Below, in pieces: positions 52,801 through 62,380 of a DNA stretch of 64,000 bases. Both the position numbers and the translations under genes were made by a program. The stretch is from positions 1 through 64,000 of the forward strand of contig NZ_CP080598.1 of NCBI RefSeq assembly GCF_019598945.1, written 5' to 3'. Under the pieces are notes generated by a model. That model was not told where the DNA came from. It saw nothing but the letters and a program-made list of their open reading frames with translations, and did not search any database. How positions within the stretch are numbered: position 1 is the first letter of the stretch; every line of letters starts with the position of its first letter. Origin of the DNA: Sphaerospermopsis torques-reginae ITEP-024. Its GTDB lineage: Bacteria; Cyanobacteriota; Cyanobacteriia; Cyanobacteriales; Nostocaceae.

Positions 52801-55800
52801 CTCTGCACCCACACCCAGAGATTGTAAATAGTGTGCTAATTGATTCGCTTGGGTGTTTAACTGTTGATAAGTCAACTGTTGATCATCAAACACCACTGCT
52901 ACAGCATCCGGTGTTAATTCTACCTGTTCCTCAAATAATTGATGGAGACATTTACCTACAGGATAATCAGCTTGAGTATCATTCCACTCAACCAGTAACT
53001 TTTGTCGTTCAACTGCTGTTAATATTGGCAACTGGTCAATGCGTTCTTGGGGATTATTTACCACTGCTTCCAACAAAGTCACAAAATGACCAATCATGCG
53101 CTCGATGGTGCTATGGTCAAACATATCAGTGTTGTATTCCCACACTCCCACCAGTCCGTTATCAGTGTTCTGCATGAATAAGGTCATATCAAATGCAGCA
53201 GTCACACCTTTAAATGGTACTGAACTAACGGTTAACCCGTTTAACTCCAACTCAGACACAGGAGCATTTTGCAGGTTAAACATGACTTGGAATAGTGGTG
53301 TATGGGATAAATCCCGTTCTGGTTGCAATGCTTCCACTAGCATTTCAAAGGGAAAATGCTGATGAGCATAAGCACCCAAGGACATTTCCCGCACACGAGT
53401 TAACAACTCACTAAAACTGGGATTACCTGCCAAGTTGGTACGCATCACCAAAGTATTGACAAAAAAGCCAATTAACCCTTCTATTTCCGAGCGATCGCGG
53501 TTAGCAATAGGTGAACCTACTAAAATATCTGATTGTCCTGTGTAGCGATAAAGCAAGGTGTCATAAGCAGCCAACAAGGTCATAAATAGGGTACAACCTT
53601 GATTTTGACTGAGTTTGATCAATTTATCAGTTAACTCAACTGACAAGGCAAATTCATGAGTTGCACCAACTACAGTTTGTACAGCCGGTCTGGGGCGATC
53701 AGTCGGTAATGATAATACAACTGGTGCGTCTTTTAGTTGCCGTTCCCAGTAAGAAAGTTGACTTTGCAGGACATCTCCTTGCAACCATTGTCTTTGCCAA
53801 ATCGCAAAATCTGCATACTGAATTGACAGAGGTGTTAAAGCTGACGGTTGACCTTGAGAATAAGCATTATATAGTTGTGTGAGTTCTTGCACAAAAACAC
53901 CCATTGACCAACCATCAGAAACAATGTGGTGCATACACACTAACAATACTTGCTCTGTCTCGTTCAACAATATTAACTGCACTCTAATTAACGCTTCTGT
54001 TTTCAAATCAAATGGTTCAAGAATTTGTTGTTGCGCTAATTGTTGTACCGCTATTTCCTGTTCTGTGATCGGTAAATGTTTAACATCAATTACTGATATT
54101 ATTCCCTGTTCGCTGCTTCCTGTTTCCTGTTCCCTAATAACTTGAGTTGGTTGTCCATCAACGGTAATGAAATTAGTACGTAAAGCTTCGTGACGATGAA
54201 TAATTGTTTGTAAACTTTGTTCTAAGACTGCAATTTGCAGATTTCCCAGCAAACGTAAAGCAGTGGGTATGTTGTATAAAACACTCTTTTGATCAAATTG
54301 CTCTAAGAACCACAAACGCTGTTGAGCAAAAGACATTGGTAAGTCGGAATTTTTTGCTCTGGGTAAAAGCGGTGGTGCTGATATTTCTAACTTTTCTTGC
54401 TGTAACTGCCCAATAATATGCGCTAACTCACCAACTGTAGGGGTAGCAAACAACTCATACAAAGGTAGTTCCACTTTAAAAATGTTGCGGATACGTGAAA
54501 CTAATTGTGTTGCTAGTAGGGAGTGTCCACCCAGTTCAAAGAAGTTATCATCAATACCTACTTGCTCAACTTTTAGCACTTGCGCCCAAATTTGGGTTAA
54601 CAGTTCTTCAATGGGAGTACGGGGGGCAACATATTTTTCCAGCAGTGTGCTTTCTAAGTCTGGTGCGGGTAATGCACGTCTGTCTACCTTACCACTGGGA
54701 GTTAAGGGGAAGGACTGCAAGATTACAAAAGCACTGGGTATCATGTAATCTGGCAGTTTTGCTTTCATCAATTGCCGCAATGCGCTAACTGTGGGTGTAC
54801 AGTTCTGATGTGCGACTACATAAGCAACTAAACGTTTATTACCAGGGGTATCTTCACGGGCGATAACACAACATCCTTCCACATCCTCAAACTGGCTGAG
54901 TGCTGCTTCCACTTCACCCAACTCAATGCGGAAACCACGTATTTTTACTTGAGTGTCAATGCGTCCTAAGTATTCAATATTGCCATCTGGTAAATAACGT
55001 GCTAAATCCCCAGTTTTATACAATTTTGGATTTTGGATTTTGGATTTTGGATTATTAAATGGATTAGGGATAAATTTCTCATTGGTTAAATCTGGACGGT
55101 TGAGGTAGCCTCTAGCTAAAGTGATACCACCAATGTACAACTCTCCGGGAATACCAATAGGTACAGGCTGTAAATTTTGATCTAAAAGATAAATCTCCGT
55201 ATTAGCGATCGCCTTACCAATGGGAGGCAATAGTGGCCAAGTTTCTACTGGAGGAGAAAGTGTAAAGGCTGTAACTGCATGACTTTCCGATGGTCCATAA
55301 TGATTGTGCAGAGTACAATTACCCAGCTTACTGAACCATTGAGAAATTGCCGGAGTAATCTGCAATTGTTCACCAGCAGTAATAATTTCTTTCAGGTGAG
55401 TTGCAAATTTTTCACTATCAACGGCTACTTCCGCGAGTTGTTGTAAGGCAACAAAGGGAACAAACAATCTAGCAACAGCTTTTTCTTCCAGAAAACCTAA
55501 TAAAGCCAAGGCATCCCGGCGCAATTCCTCTGTAATTAACACTAATGTACCCCCAGAACACCAAGTAGAGAAGATTTCTTGGAAGGAAACATCAAAGCTA
55601 ATAGGAGCAAATTGCAGGGTTTTTGCGTCCTGTGCGACTGTGGTATTTTGCAATTGCCAGAGAATCAGATTACACAATGGTAAATGATTCATGGCTACAC
55701 CCTTGGGTTTTCCTGTAGAACCAGAGGTATAAATTACATAGGCTAAGTTATGGGTTTTTACCGCAGAGACAGGATTTTCTTGATTTAATTGGGAAATTAC

Positions 55801-58800
55801 TTGAGTGTCAGTATCTAAACAGACAAGATTTGCTTGATGCTGCGGTAGTCGGTTGAGAAGTGACTGCTGGGTTAACAACACTGAAACTTGGGCATCTTCT
55901 AACATGAAAGCCAAACGCTCAGTAGGATATTCTGGATCAAGTGGCACATAAGCACCACCGGATTTGAGAATACCCAATATTCCTACAACCATTTCTAAAG
56001 AACGCTCAACACAAATACCTACTAAAACATCAGGTTTCACACCCAAAGATTTGAGGTAATGCGCTAACTGGTTAGCACGGCTATTTAATTCATTGTAGGT
56101 CAGTTGTTGATTACCACACTCCACAGCTATAGCATGAGGTGTACGCTCTGCTTGTTCCTCAAATAACTGGTGGATACACTTATCAAGGGAATATTCAGTT
56201 TGATTATTATTCCATTCAATTAATAGCTGGTATTTTTCAACTTCTGTAAGTAATGGTAAGTGGGAAATTTGCGCTTTGGGGTTAACAGCAATTCCAGATA
56301 GTAATGTTTGGAAATGTCCTAACAAACGAGCGATCGACAAATCATCAAATCGGCTAATATCATAGCTAATTCTTACCAGTAATTCCTGATCAGGAATCAC
56401 CATCACTGTTAAAGGATAATTAGTTTGCTCGATAGCCTGAAGATTATCTATTGAGAACCCATAATTATTTTGTTGCGCTGCTTCATCAATTGGATAATTA
56501 TCAAAAACAACAAGACTTTCAAATAAAGACATTCCTCTAGGAACATCACTCAATCCTTGAATATCTACCAATGAGCTATAGGAATATTGCTCAGACTCTA
56601 CTTGCTGTGTTTGTAAATCTTTCAACAAAGCCAAAACTTCAGTTTCAGGCAAAGTTTGAACTCGTACTGGTAAGGTGTTGATAAATAGTCCTACCATTGA
56701 TTCTACACCCATCAAAGATGGTGGCCGACCGGATACAGTAGCACCAAAAACTATATCTGTTTCTTGACTGTAGCGAGATAGCAATAAAGCCCAAGTTCCC
56801 TGCACCAAATTATTCATCGTTAGTTGATGCTGTCGGGCAAAAGTCTGTAAAGCCTCTGTTTGCTGCGCTGTAAGTTGGATTTTTTGTTCTTTGTAACTAG
56901 AATCTAACTGTTTGCGGTTTGAGGATAATTTATCAACTGTTAAAGGCGTGGGTGCGCTAAAACCTTGGAGTTTTTGTCGCCAAAATTCTTGAGCTTGGTT
57001 AAAGTCTTGTTGTTGTAACCAACTAATATAGTTACGGTAGCCTATAGCTGGTGGTAGTGTCTTAGTTTCACCTTGAGAAATTGCTTGATAAAAATACAAT
57101 AAATCTTGGAAAATTAATGGACCTGACCAACCATCAAGTAACAAATGATGGAAATTCCAAACCAATTGATATCTATCTGCACTTAATTGAATAAGGCTCA
57201 AGTTCATCAATGATGCAACAGAAAGTTGGAAACCCTTTTGTCTCTGTGACTGCAATAAAGATTCTAGTTTTTGTTGTTGCTGTTGTGGAGATAGCAAACG
57301 CCAATCATAAGTTTGTACTTTAACATCTACTTTTCGATACACTAATTGCAGTGGTTTGTCTAATTCTTCCCACACAAAAGCAGTCCGCAAAACCGAATGT
57401 CTGGCTACCACTTGCTGCCAAGCTTGCTCAAAGGCTGACAGGTTCAAATTGCCATTTAAAGTGTAAATTAACTGCTCAAAATATGCTTGAGAATCAGGAG
57501 TATACAAACTTTCAAACAGTATCCCCTCTTGCATGGGGGAGAGTGAATAAATATCTTCAATATTACGCCAGTTATTTTTCCCTAAACTTGCCAATAGTTG
57601 GTCTATTTCTAACTGGTTGAGGTTCACTAATGGGAAATCTGAAGGTGTATGACCTCCATTTTCACCAGATGCACAATGGGCAATGAGATCCTGTAAGGTC
57701 TTAATAAATTCTTGTGCCAGATTTTCGATAGTGGCGCGTTGATGGAGATTTGTACTGTACGTCCACTCTATTCGTAGCTGGTCTTCGGCAATAATGCTGT
57801 CAATTTCTAGCACATAAGCGCGGTTGTTTTGTAACCCGTGCATTTTTCCCGCAGACTCACTAGCTGGCTGCATCCAAGAAGTGGTATTGACCTGTTGATC
57901 AAATTGACCTAAGTAGTTAAAACTGATTTCGGCTTGTGGTAATGTCTTTAGTTGAGTAGCAATTTCTGGATCTTGGATCAAATAGCGCAATAGTCCATAA
58001 CCAATGCCTTTATTGGGAATAGCCCGCAGTTTTTCTTTAACAGATTTTAAAGCATCCCCCAGAAAAGCATCCCCTAAATTGTCTGTAGCTGGGAGTGCTA
58101 CCACTACAGGAAAGATAGTTGTAAACCAACCAATGGTACGTGATAAATCTACACCATCAACTATATCTTCCCGTCCATGACCTTCTAAGTTGAACAGGAC
58201 ATTTTTAGAGTTAGTCCATTTGCTCAAAACTAACGCCAAGGCGGTCAGTAGGACATCATTAATTTGAGTGTTGTAAGCTTTTGGTACATCGTGCAGTAAG
58301 GCATGAGTTTCTGCCTCACTCAAAGACAATAATACTGTACTAGCTGCGGCAACAGTATTTACCCCTTTTGTATAGTCCACGGGGATGGAAGGAACTGTGG
58401 CGCGAGTTTCATTCAACCAATAAGCTGCTTCAGATTTGAGGGTTTGTGATTGGGCATAAGTTGTTAATTGCTCAGACCAATCTTTAAAAGCAGTGGTTTT
58501 GGCAGGAAGTTGAATGGTTTTACCTTGTTCAAGTTGCTGGTAAGCAGTTTGTAAATCTTCTAATAAAATCCGCCAAGAAACACCATCAATAGCCAAGTGA
58601 TGGATAATGATCAGTAATCGCGCCCTTTTTTCCACGCCCAGATGGAAAAAGGCAACTTGCACTAGATTTGCGGTGGGATCTAAACTCGCCTGTAATAAAT
58701 TTCCTTGAGCTTCAATAGCTGCTGGTTGTTCACTTTCTGGAATTGCTGATAAGTCTATCTCAGAGAAAGCAAGATGATCATTGGGAGCAGAGTAAATCTG

Positions 58801-61800
58801 TTGCCAAGTAGACTCAGACTGGGTAAACCGTAAGCGCAAAGCATCATGATGTACTAGCAATTGCTGGAATACTTGCTTTAATAGCTCTAGTTTGAGATCA
58901 CAGGGAACTGAAAGTACAAATGCTTGATTAAAATGGTGTGCTTCTGGGAGATTTTTCTCAAAAAACCAGTGTTGAATGGGTGTTAGCGGTAATGCCCCGG
59001 TGACTACTTCTTGTTTGACTTCTATAGTCTTGACTGTACCTGCTACTGCTGCTAATTGGGCAATGGTTTGATTCGCAAATAGTTGTTTAAGTGTTAGTTG
59101 CAGTCCCGCTTGTTTGGCTTTAGCGAGAATTTGGATACTAAGAATGGAATCTCCACCGAGTTCAAAGAAGTTATCGTAAATTCCTACTTGCTTGACTCTC
59201 AGCACTTCTGCCCAAATCTGCGCTAATATTTGTTCAGTTTGATTACGTGGCAGCACAAAACTTACTTCCAGTCCCGCACGGGAATCTGGTGCTGGTAAAG
59301 CGCGACGGTCTACTTTGCCGTTGGGAGTCAGAGGTAAAGATTCTAACATCACAAAAGCATGAGGCATCATGTATTGTGGCAGTTTGCTAGACAGGAAAGA
59401 GCGTAACTGGCTAATGGTCGGCGGATGTTGTGGATTTCCGACTACATAAGCAACTAAGCGTTTATCTCCAGGATTGTCTTCGCGGACAATTACAGAGCAT
59501 ATCTGCACATCTTCATGTTGGCTCAGTGCGGCTTCTATTTCTCCCAACTCGATGCGGAAGCCCCGAATTTTTACTTGATTATCAATCCGCCCTAAGTATT
59601 CAATATTACCATCTGGTAAATAACGCGCTAAATCACCAGTTTTATAAAGGGTGAGGGACTGGGGACTGGGGACTGGGGACTGGGTGGGATGATTTTTTTC
59701 TTCCTGCCAAATGTCCAATTTAATAAATCTTTCTGCTGTTAACTCAGGGCGGTTTAGATATCCTCTGGCTAACCCAATACCACCTATATGTAATTCTCCA
59801 GGCACACCTACAGGTACTGGTTGTAAATACTTATCTAAAATGTATATTTCTACGTTGGCGATCGCTCTACCAATGGTTATTTTCTCGTCTTGATCACTAC
59901 ATTTAGCAATGGTCGCACATACACTAGCTTCTGTTGGTCCGTAGGCGTTAAAGAAATTTCTCCCTACAGACCATTGTTTCATTAATTCCACCGCACAAGC
60001 TTCTCCAGCCACAATAATAGCTTGTAGTGCTGGCAGTTCTTCCACGGGCATAACTGCTAATGCCGATGGTGGTAGGGTAATATGGGTAATGCCACAATGG
60101 TGTAATTTCTCAATTAATGCCTTTCCTGGCATCAGCGCATCTTTTGTACCCAGGTATAAAGCTGCACCAGAACCCAAAGCCATCAATATTTCTGAGATGG
60201 AAGCATCAAAACTAAAGGAAGCAAACTGGAGAACTCGACTATCAGAGTTTATACCAAAAGTTTGAATTTGGGCTTGAGCAAGGTTACACAGTCCTTTGTG
60301 TTCAACCATTACACCTTTTGGTTTACCAGTTGAACCAGAAGTATAAATTAAGTTAGCTAAATGACAAGCTTTAACTTCACTGCTGGGGTTATTTTGATGG
60401 TTTTGGGCGATTTTTTCCCAGATTTCATCTACACAAACCAGCTTGGCTTGATGTTGAGGCAATCTCTCAATTAAATGTTTTTGTGTCAGCAGTACGGAAA
60501 CTTGAGCATCTTCTAACATAAAACTCAAGCGGTCTTGGGGATACTCTGAATCTAATGGTAGATATGCACCACCAGCTTTAAGAATACCCAAAACTCCGAT
60601 CACCATTTCCAGCGATCGCTCTACACAAATCCCCACCAGTGTATCTGGTTTTATACCGAAAGATTGTAAATAATATGCTAACTGATTAGCCTGACTATTC
60701 AATTGCTGATAAGTTAATTGCTGATTGTCAAACACCACAGCCACAGCATCCGGTGTTTTTTCCACCTGCTCCTCAAATAACTGATGGATACATTTATCAA
60801 CAGCATAATCAGCCTGAGTATCATTCCACTCTACTAACAATTGATACCGTTCTGGCGCAGTTAATAAAGGTAATTCCCGCACGTTCTGATGGGGGTCTTT
60901 GACTATTGCTGCTAACAAAGTCTGAAAATGGCTGATCATCCTGGCAATGGTATCCGCAGCCAAAATATCGCTGTTATATTCCCAAGATCCGATTAATCCC
61001 TTTTGTGTCTGCCAGATCGAGAGACTTAAATCAAACTTTGCAGTACCCCTATCTATAATCTCTGGAGTCAGACTAATACCAGGTAACTCTAAAGTATCCA
61101 AGGAGAAGTTTTCCAACACAAATAACACCTGAAACAGTGGGTTATAACCCAGAGAACGTTCCGGTTTTAATGCTTCTACCACTTGTTCAAATGGTATATC
61201 CTGGTGTGCGTGGGCATCCCAAACCACAGAACGGACTTTTTCTAATAACTGGGAGAAACTAGGATTACCTGCCAACTGGGTACGCAAAACCAAGGTATTG
61301 ACAAAAAAGCCAATTAATGTATCAATTTCTCGGCGATTGCGGTTAGCAAAAGGTGAACCAATACAAATATCATCCTGACCACTGTAACGATGCAGTACCA
61401 CAGCAAAAGCTGTTAACAGGGTCATAAACAAAGTTACACCCGACTTTTGACTGAGGTTGACAAGTTGAGATGTTAAATCTGCATTAATATTAAATTCTAC
61501 AGTAGCACCTGCAAAAGTTTGTTCTGGGGGACGGGGATAATCTGTTGGTAACTCCAACAAAGGAGGTGCGTCGGCTAACTGTTGTTTCCAGTATTCCAGT
61601 TGTTTGTCTTGAACTTCTTTAGTTAACCATTCCCGTTGCCAAAGAGCAAAATCAGGGTATTGTATTGTTAACTCTGTTAAAGGACTTCCTTTTCCTTGAA
61701 TAAACGCTGGATAAAGTGCTTCTAGTTCTTTGAAAAATATCCCCATTGACCAACCATCTATAATGATGTGGTGCATGGTGATAATTAATAGATAGGATTC

Positions 61801-62379
61801 TTGTGCTTGCTGTAGTAAAGTAACTCGTATTAAAGGTTCTGTGCCTAAATCAAAAGATTTATTAACCTCTTGATTGATAATTTCTTGTACAGCAATTTCT
61901 GTGAAGTCCTGCACATCTATCACAGGAATGTCGAGAGTTAAATTAGGTCTAATTACCTGAAAGGGTACACCCTCTACCGTAGGAAAGTTAGTTCTTAAAG
62001 CTTCATGACGGCGGATAATTTCATTGATACTTTGTTCTAAAGCAGTCACAGAAAGTTTACCAACAATTCTCAGTTGGAAACTTTCATTATAAGATGTGCT
62101 TTCTCCATCCAATTGAGACAGAAACCACATTCTTTGTTGGGCAAAAGATAAAGGTAAATCCTTATCTCTGGCAACGGGAACTAAGGATAAAGAAGTTATT
62201 TGTGTAGCTGTTTGTGCTTCTTGCAAAAAAGCAATAATTTCTGCTTTTCGCTCTTTCATTTGCTGCTTTAGTTCTTCCGTCATTGCTCCTTTAGGAGCGC
62301 GAAAACGTAACTGACCGTCCTCAAGCCAAATTTTGATATCTAAACTATTGAGAAAAGATAAAAATTCAAATATAGCCAT
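49894..62379 (-). CDS. Three-module NRPS with terminal reductase (spumigin/aeruginosin type)
   Basis: 4161 residues; the ATG at 62379 follows the upstream stop by one base and gives the TubC-type docking domain (1-52). Domains: C (about 65-500, HHIIIDG about 203), A1 (about 530-1030), PCP (Ser about 1078), E (about 1125-1560, HHLAIDG about 1260), C (about 1608-2045), A2, PCP (Ser about 2620), C (about 2675-3110), A3, PCP (Ser about 3696), thioester reductase (about 3780-4150, TGVTGFLG and Y-x-x-x-K). Pocket residues aligned by eye to GrsA: A1 D-A-S-T-I-A-A-V-C (aromatic; Tyr/Phe/homotyrosine), A2 D-V-Q-L-I-A-H-A-V (proline type), A3 D-V-E-T-T-G-A-V-T (acidic pocket; arginine-like). The predicted product is acyl-D-aromatic-(methyl)Pro-argininal. 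Confidence 0.93.
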   Translation of the reverse strand: MAIFEFLSFLNSLDIKIWLEDGQLRFRAPKGAMTEELKQQMKERKAEIIAFLQEAQTATQITSLSLVPVARDKDLPLSFAQQRMWFLSQLDGESTSYNESFQLRIVGKLSVTALEQSINEIIRRHEALRTNFPTVEGVPFQVIRPNLTLDIPVIDVQDFTEIAVQEIINQEVNKSFDLGTEPLIRVTLLQQAQESYLLIITMHHIIIDGWSMGIFFKELEALYPAFIQGKGSPLTELTIQYPDFALWQREWLTKEVQDKQLEYWKQQLADAPPLLELPTDYPRPPEQTFAGATVEFNINADLTSQLVNLSQKSGVTLFMTLLTAFAVVLHRYSGQDDICIGSPFANRNRREIDTLIGFFVNTLVLRTQLAGNPSFSQLLEKVRSVVWDAHAHQDIPFEQVVEALKPERSLGYNPLFQVLFVLENFSLDTLELPGISLTPEIIDRGTAKFDLSLSIWQTQKGLIGSWEYNSDILAADTIARMISHFQTLLAAIVKDPHQNVRELPLLTAPERYQLLVEWNDTQADYAVDKCIHQLFEEQVEKTPDAVAVVFDNQQLTYQQLNSQANQLAYYLQSFGIKPDTLVGICVERSLEMVIGVLGILKAGGAYLPLDSEYPQDRLSFMLEDAQVSVLLTQKHLIERLPQHQAKLVCVDEIWEKIAQNHQNNPSSEVKACHLANLIYTSGSTGKPKGVMVEHKGLCNLAQAQIQTFGINSDSRVLQFASFSFDASISEILMALGSGAALYLGTKDALMPGKALIEKLHHCGITHITLPPSALAVMPVEELPALQAIIVAGEACAVELMKQWSVGRNFFNAYGPTEASVCATIAKCSDQDEKITIGRAIANVEIYILDKYLQPVPVGVPGELHIGGIGLARGYLNRPELTAERFIKLDIWQEEKNHPTQSPVPSPQSLTLYKTGDLARYLPDGNIEYLGRIDNQVKIRGFRIELGEIEAALSQHEDVQICSVIVREDNPGDKRLVAYVVGNPQHPPTISQLRSFLSSKLPQYMMPHAFVMLESLPLTPNGKVDRRALPAPDSRAGLEVSFVLPRNQTEQILAQIWAEVLRVKQVGIYDNFFELGGDSILSIQILAKAKQAGLQLTLKQLFANQTIAQLAAVAGTVKTIEVKQEVVTGALPLTPIQHWFFEKNLPEAHHFNQAFVLSVPCDLKLELLKQVFQQLLVHHDALRLRFTQSESTWQQIYSAPNDHLAFSEIDLSAIPESEQPAAIEAQGNLLQASLDPTANLVQVAFFHLGVEKRARLLIIIHHLAIDGVSWRILLEDLQTAYQQLEQGKTIQLPAKTTAFKDWSEQLTTYAQSQTLKSEAAYWLNETRATVPSIPVDYTKGVNTVAAASTVLLSLSEAETHALLHDVPKAYNTQINDVLLTALALVLSKWTNSKNVLFNLEGHGREDIVDGVDLSRTIGWFTTIFPVVVALPATDNLGDAFLGDALKSVKEKLRAIPNKGIGYGLLRYLIQDPEIATQLKTLPQAEISFNYLGQFDQQVNTTSWMQPASESAGKMHGLQNNRAYVLEIDSIIAEDQLRIEWTYSTNLHQRATIENLAQEFIKTLQDLIAHCASGENGGHTPSDFPLVNLNQLEIDQLLASLGKNNWRNIEDIYSLSPMQEGILFESLYTPDSQAYFEQLIYTLNGNLNLSAFEQAWQQVVARHSVLRTAFVWEELDKPLQLVYRKVDVKVQTYDWRLLSPQQQQQKLESLLQSQRQKGFQLSVASLMNLSLIQLSADRYQLVWNFHHLLLDGWSGPLIFQDLLYFYQAISQGETKTLPPAIGYRNYISWLQQQDFNQAQEFWRQKLQGFSAPTPLTVDKLSSNRKQLDSSYKEQKIQLTAQQTEALQTFARQHQLTMNNLVQGTWALLLSRYSQETDIVFGATVSGRPPSLMGVESMVGLFINTLPVRVQTLPETEVLALLKDLQTQQVESEQYSYSSLVDIQGLSDVPRGMSLFESLVVFDNYPIDEAAQQNNYGFSIDNLQAIEQTNYPLTVMVIPDQELLVRISYDISRFDDLSIARLLGHFQTLLSGIAVNPKAQISHLPLLTEVEKYQLLIEWNNNQTEYSLDKCIHQLFEEQAERTPHAIAVECGNQQLTYNELNSRANQLAHYLKSLGVKPDVLVGICVERSLEMVVGILGILKSGGAYVPLDPEYPTERLAFMLEDAQVSVLLTQQSLLNRLPQHQANLVCLDTDTQVISQLNQENPVSAVKTHNLAYVIYTSGSTGKPKGVAMNHLPLCNLILWQLQNTTVAQDAKTLQFAPISFDVSFQEIFSTWCSGGTLVLITEELRRDALALLGFLEEKAVARLFVPFVALQQLAEVAVDSEKFATHLKEIITAGEQLQITPAISQWFSKLGNCTLHNHYGPSESHAVTAFTLSPPVETWPLLPPIGKAIANTEIYLLDQNLQPVPIGIPGELYIGGITLARGYLNRPDLTNEKFIPNPFNNPKSKIQNPKLYKTGDLARYLPDGNIEYLGRIDTQVKIRGFRIELGEVEAALSQFEDVEGCCVIAREDTPGNKRLVAYVVAHQNCTPTVSALRQLMKAKLPDYMIPSAFVILQSFPLTPSGKVDRRALPAPDLESTLLEKYVAPRTPIEELLTQIWAQVLKVEQVGIDDNFFELGGHSLLATQLVSRIRNIFKVELPLYELFATPTVGELAHIIGQLQQEKLEISAPPLLPRAKNSDLPMSFAQQRLWFLEQFDQKSVLYNIPTALRLLGNLQIAVLEQSLQTIIHRHEALRTNFITVDGQPTQVIREQETGSSEQGIISVIDVKHLPITEQEIAVQQLAQQQILEPFDLKTEALIRVQLILLNETEQVLLVCMHHIVSDGWSMGVFVQELTQLYNAYSQGQPSALTPLSIQYADFAIWQRQWLQGDVLQSQLSYWERQLKDAPVVLSLPTDRPRPAVQTVVGATHEFALSVELTDKLIKLSQNQGCTLFMTLLAAYDTLLYRYTGQSDILVGSPIANRDRSEIEGLIGFFVNTLVMRTNLAGNPSFSELLTRVREMSLGAYAHQHFPFEMLVEALQPERDLSHTPLFQVMFNLQNAPVSELELNGLTVSSVPFKGVTAAFDMTLFMQNTDNGLVGVWEYNTDMFDHSTIERMIGHFVTLLEAVVNNPQERIDQLPILTAVERQKLLVEWNDTQADYPVGKCLHQLFEEQVELTPDAVAVVFDDQQLTYQQLNTQANQLAHYLQSLGVGAEVLVGIYLERSLSMTVALLAVLKAGGGYVPLDVDYPQQRLTYISQDSQISVLITQESLLNSLPVEGVKVIVLDQECAVFNSHSPENPVSEVVAENLACVLYTSGSTGNPKGVMLTHGALVNHSSAISEAFGLTNSDRVLQFAAFGFDVALEEMFPTWFKGGTVVLRPTQLFSSFANFAQFIEQQQLSVLTLTSAYWHEWMVAVSQSYATVPQSLRLLTVGGDTVLPETVAMWQQFVGDRITCLNAYGPTEASVTAIVYDVQNYQPEKTNTVLIGRPVANTEIYILDSNLQPVPIGVKGELYIGGERLARGYLNRPELTQEKFIAHPFNHPKSQIQNPKLYKTGDLARYLPDGNIEFIGRIDDVVKIRGFRVALGEIESLLVQHPDVICQVVMLREDQPGHKQLVAYVVSDNPSLTQNELQSFLKQKLPNYMIPTAFVMMEALPVTTNGKVDRRALPAPSQEIDLNNFVLPTTSIQKLIADIWSSVLGTTHLGIHNNFFDMGGNSLRAMQVMSLLRETLHIDLPLRYLFENPTVAELAAGLVETLYTTSLATSQTNTITTSNLDLKAEAVLDPSIQIRKDLIYNVSTEYNNKPQGIFLTGVTGFLGSHLLYELLQQTESDIYCLIRATDIEQARQKLQNQLKFYKLWSGVDKERIIPVVGDLGKKYLGLSTSEFQKLAGQIDIIYHCGAWINVIYPYSVLKPANVLGTQEIIRLACEIKVKPLHFISTTSVLSASSPNEAGLILESDPLEQYQTLDNGYIQSKWVAEKLVMQARDLGLPVAIYRASRITGNTQTGISNTDDLFCRLVKGCLEMRIVPDINMEDNLTPVDYVSKMIVHLSGQKESLGKAFHLVNPESTKIKDLFHLIRSLGYPVQIIPVEQWHSEILLQSQISDADNLRFLSHIIPKNEVDKSHESQIDYENTINGLGNTNLMYPVLDQKLLKTYISYFIGSGFIDEQLVTEPMVFGNRTN
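51789..51818 (-). repeat. In-frame GGATTTT-type tandem repeat in A3 linker
   Basis: TTTTGGATTTTGGATTTGAG encodes part of HPKSQIQNPKL, just before YKTGDL (A7). It is the same motif as the intergenic array at 32939. Confidence 0.88.
54101..54136 (-). repeat. In-frame TTCCCTG-type tandem repeat in C domain of module 3
   Basis: TTCCCTGTT...GTTTCCTGTTCCC is read in reverse as REQETGSSEQG within the N-terminal half of the C domain, where relatives have a short loop. Confidence 0.82.
55023..55053 (-). repeat. In-frame GGATTTT-type tandem repeat in A2 linker
   Basis: Four TTTTGGA units encode NPKSKIQNPKL, directly before YKTGDL, at the same domain position as in A3. Confidence 0.92.
59655..59684 (-). 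repeat. In-frame GGGACTG-type tandem repeat in A1 linker
   Basis: Four GGGGACT units encode PTQSPVPSPQSLT, directly before LYKTGDL. They match the intergenic GGGACTGG type seen near 34487-34510. Confidence 0.92.
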
Positions 62380-62380
62380 T

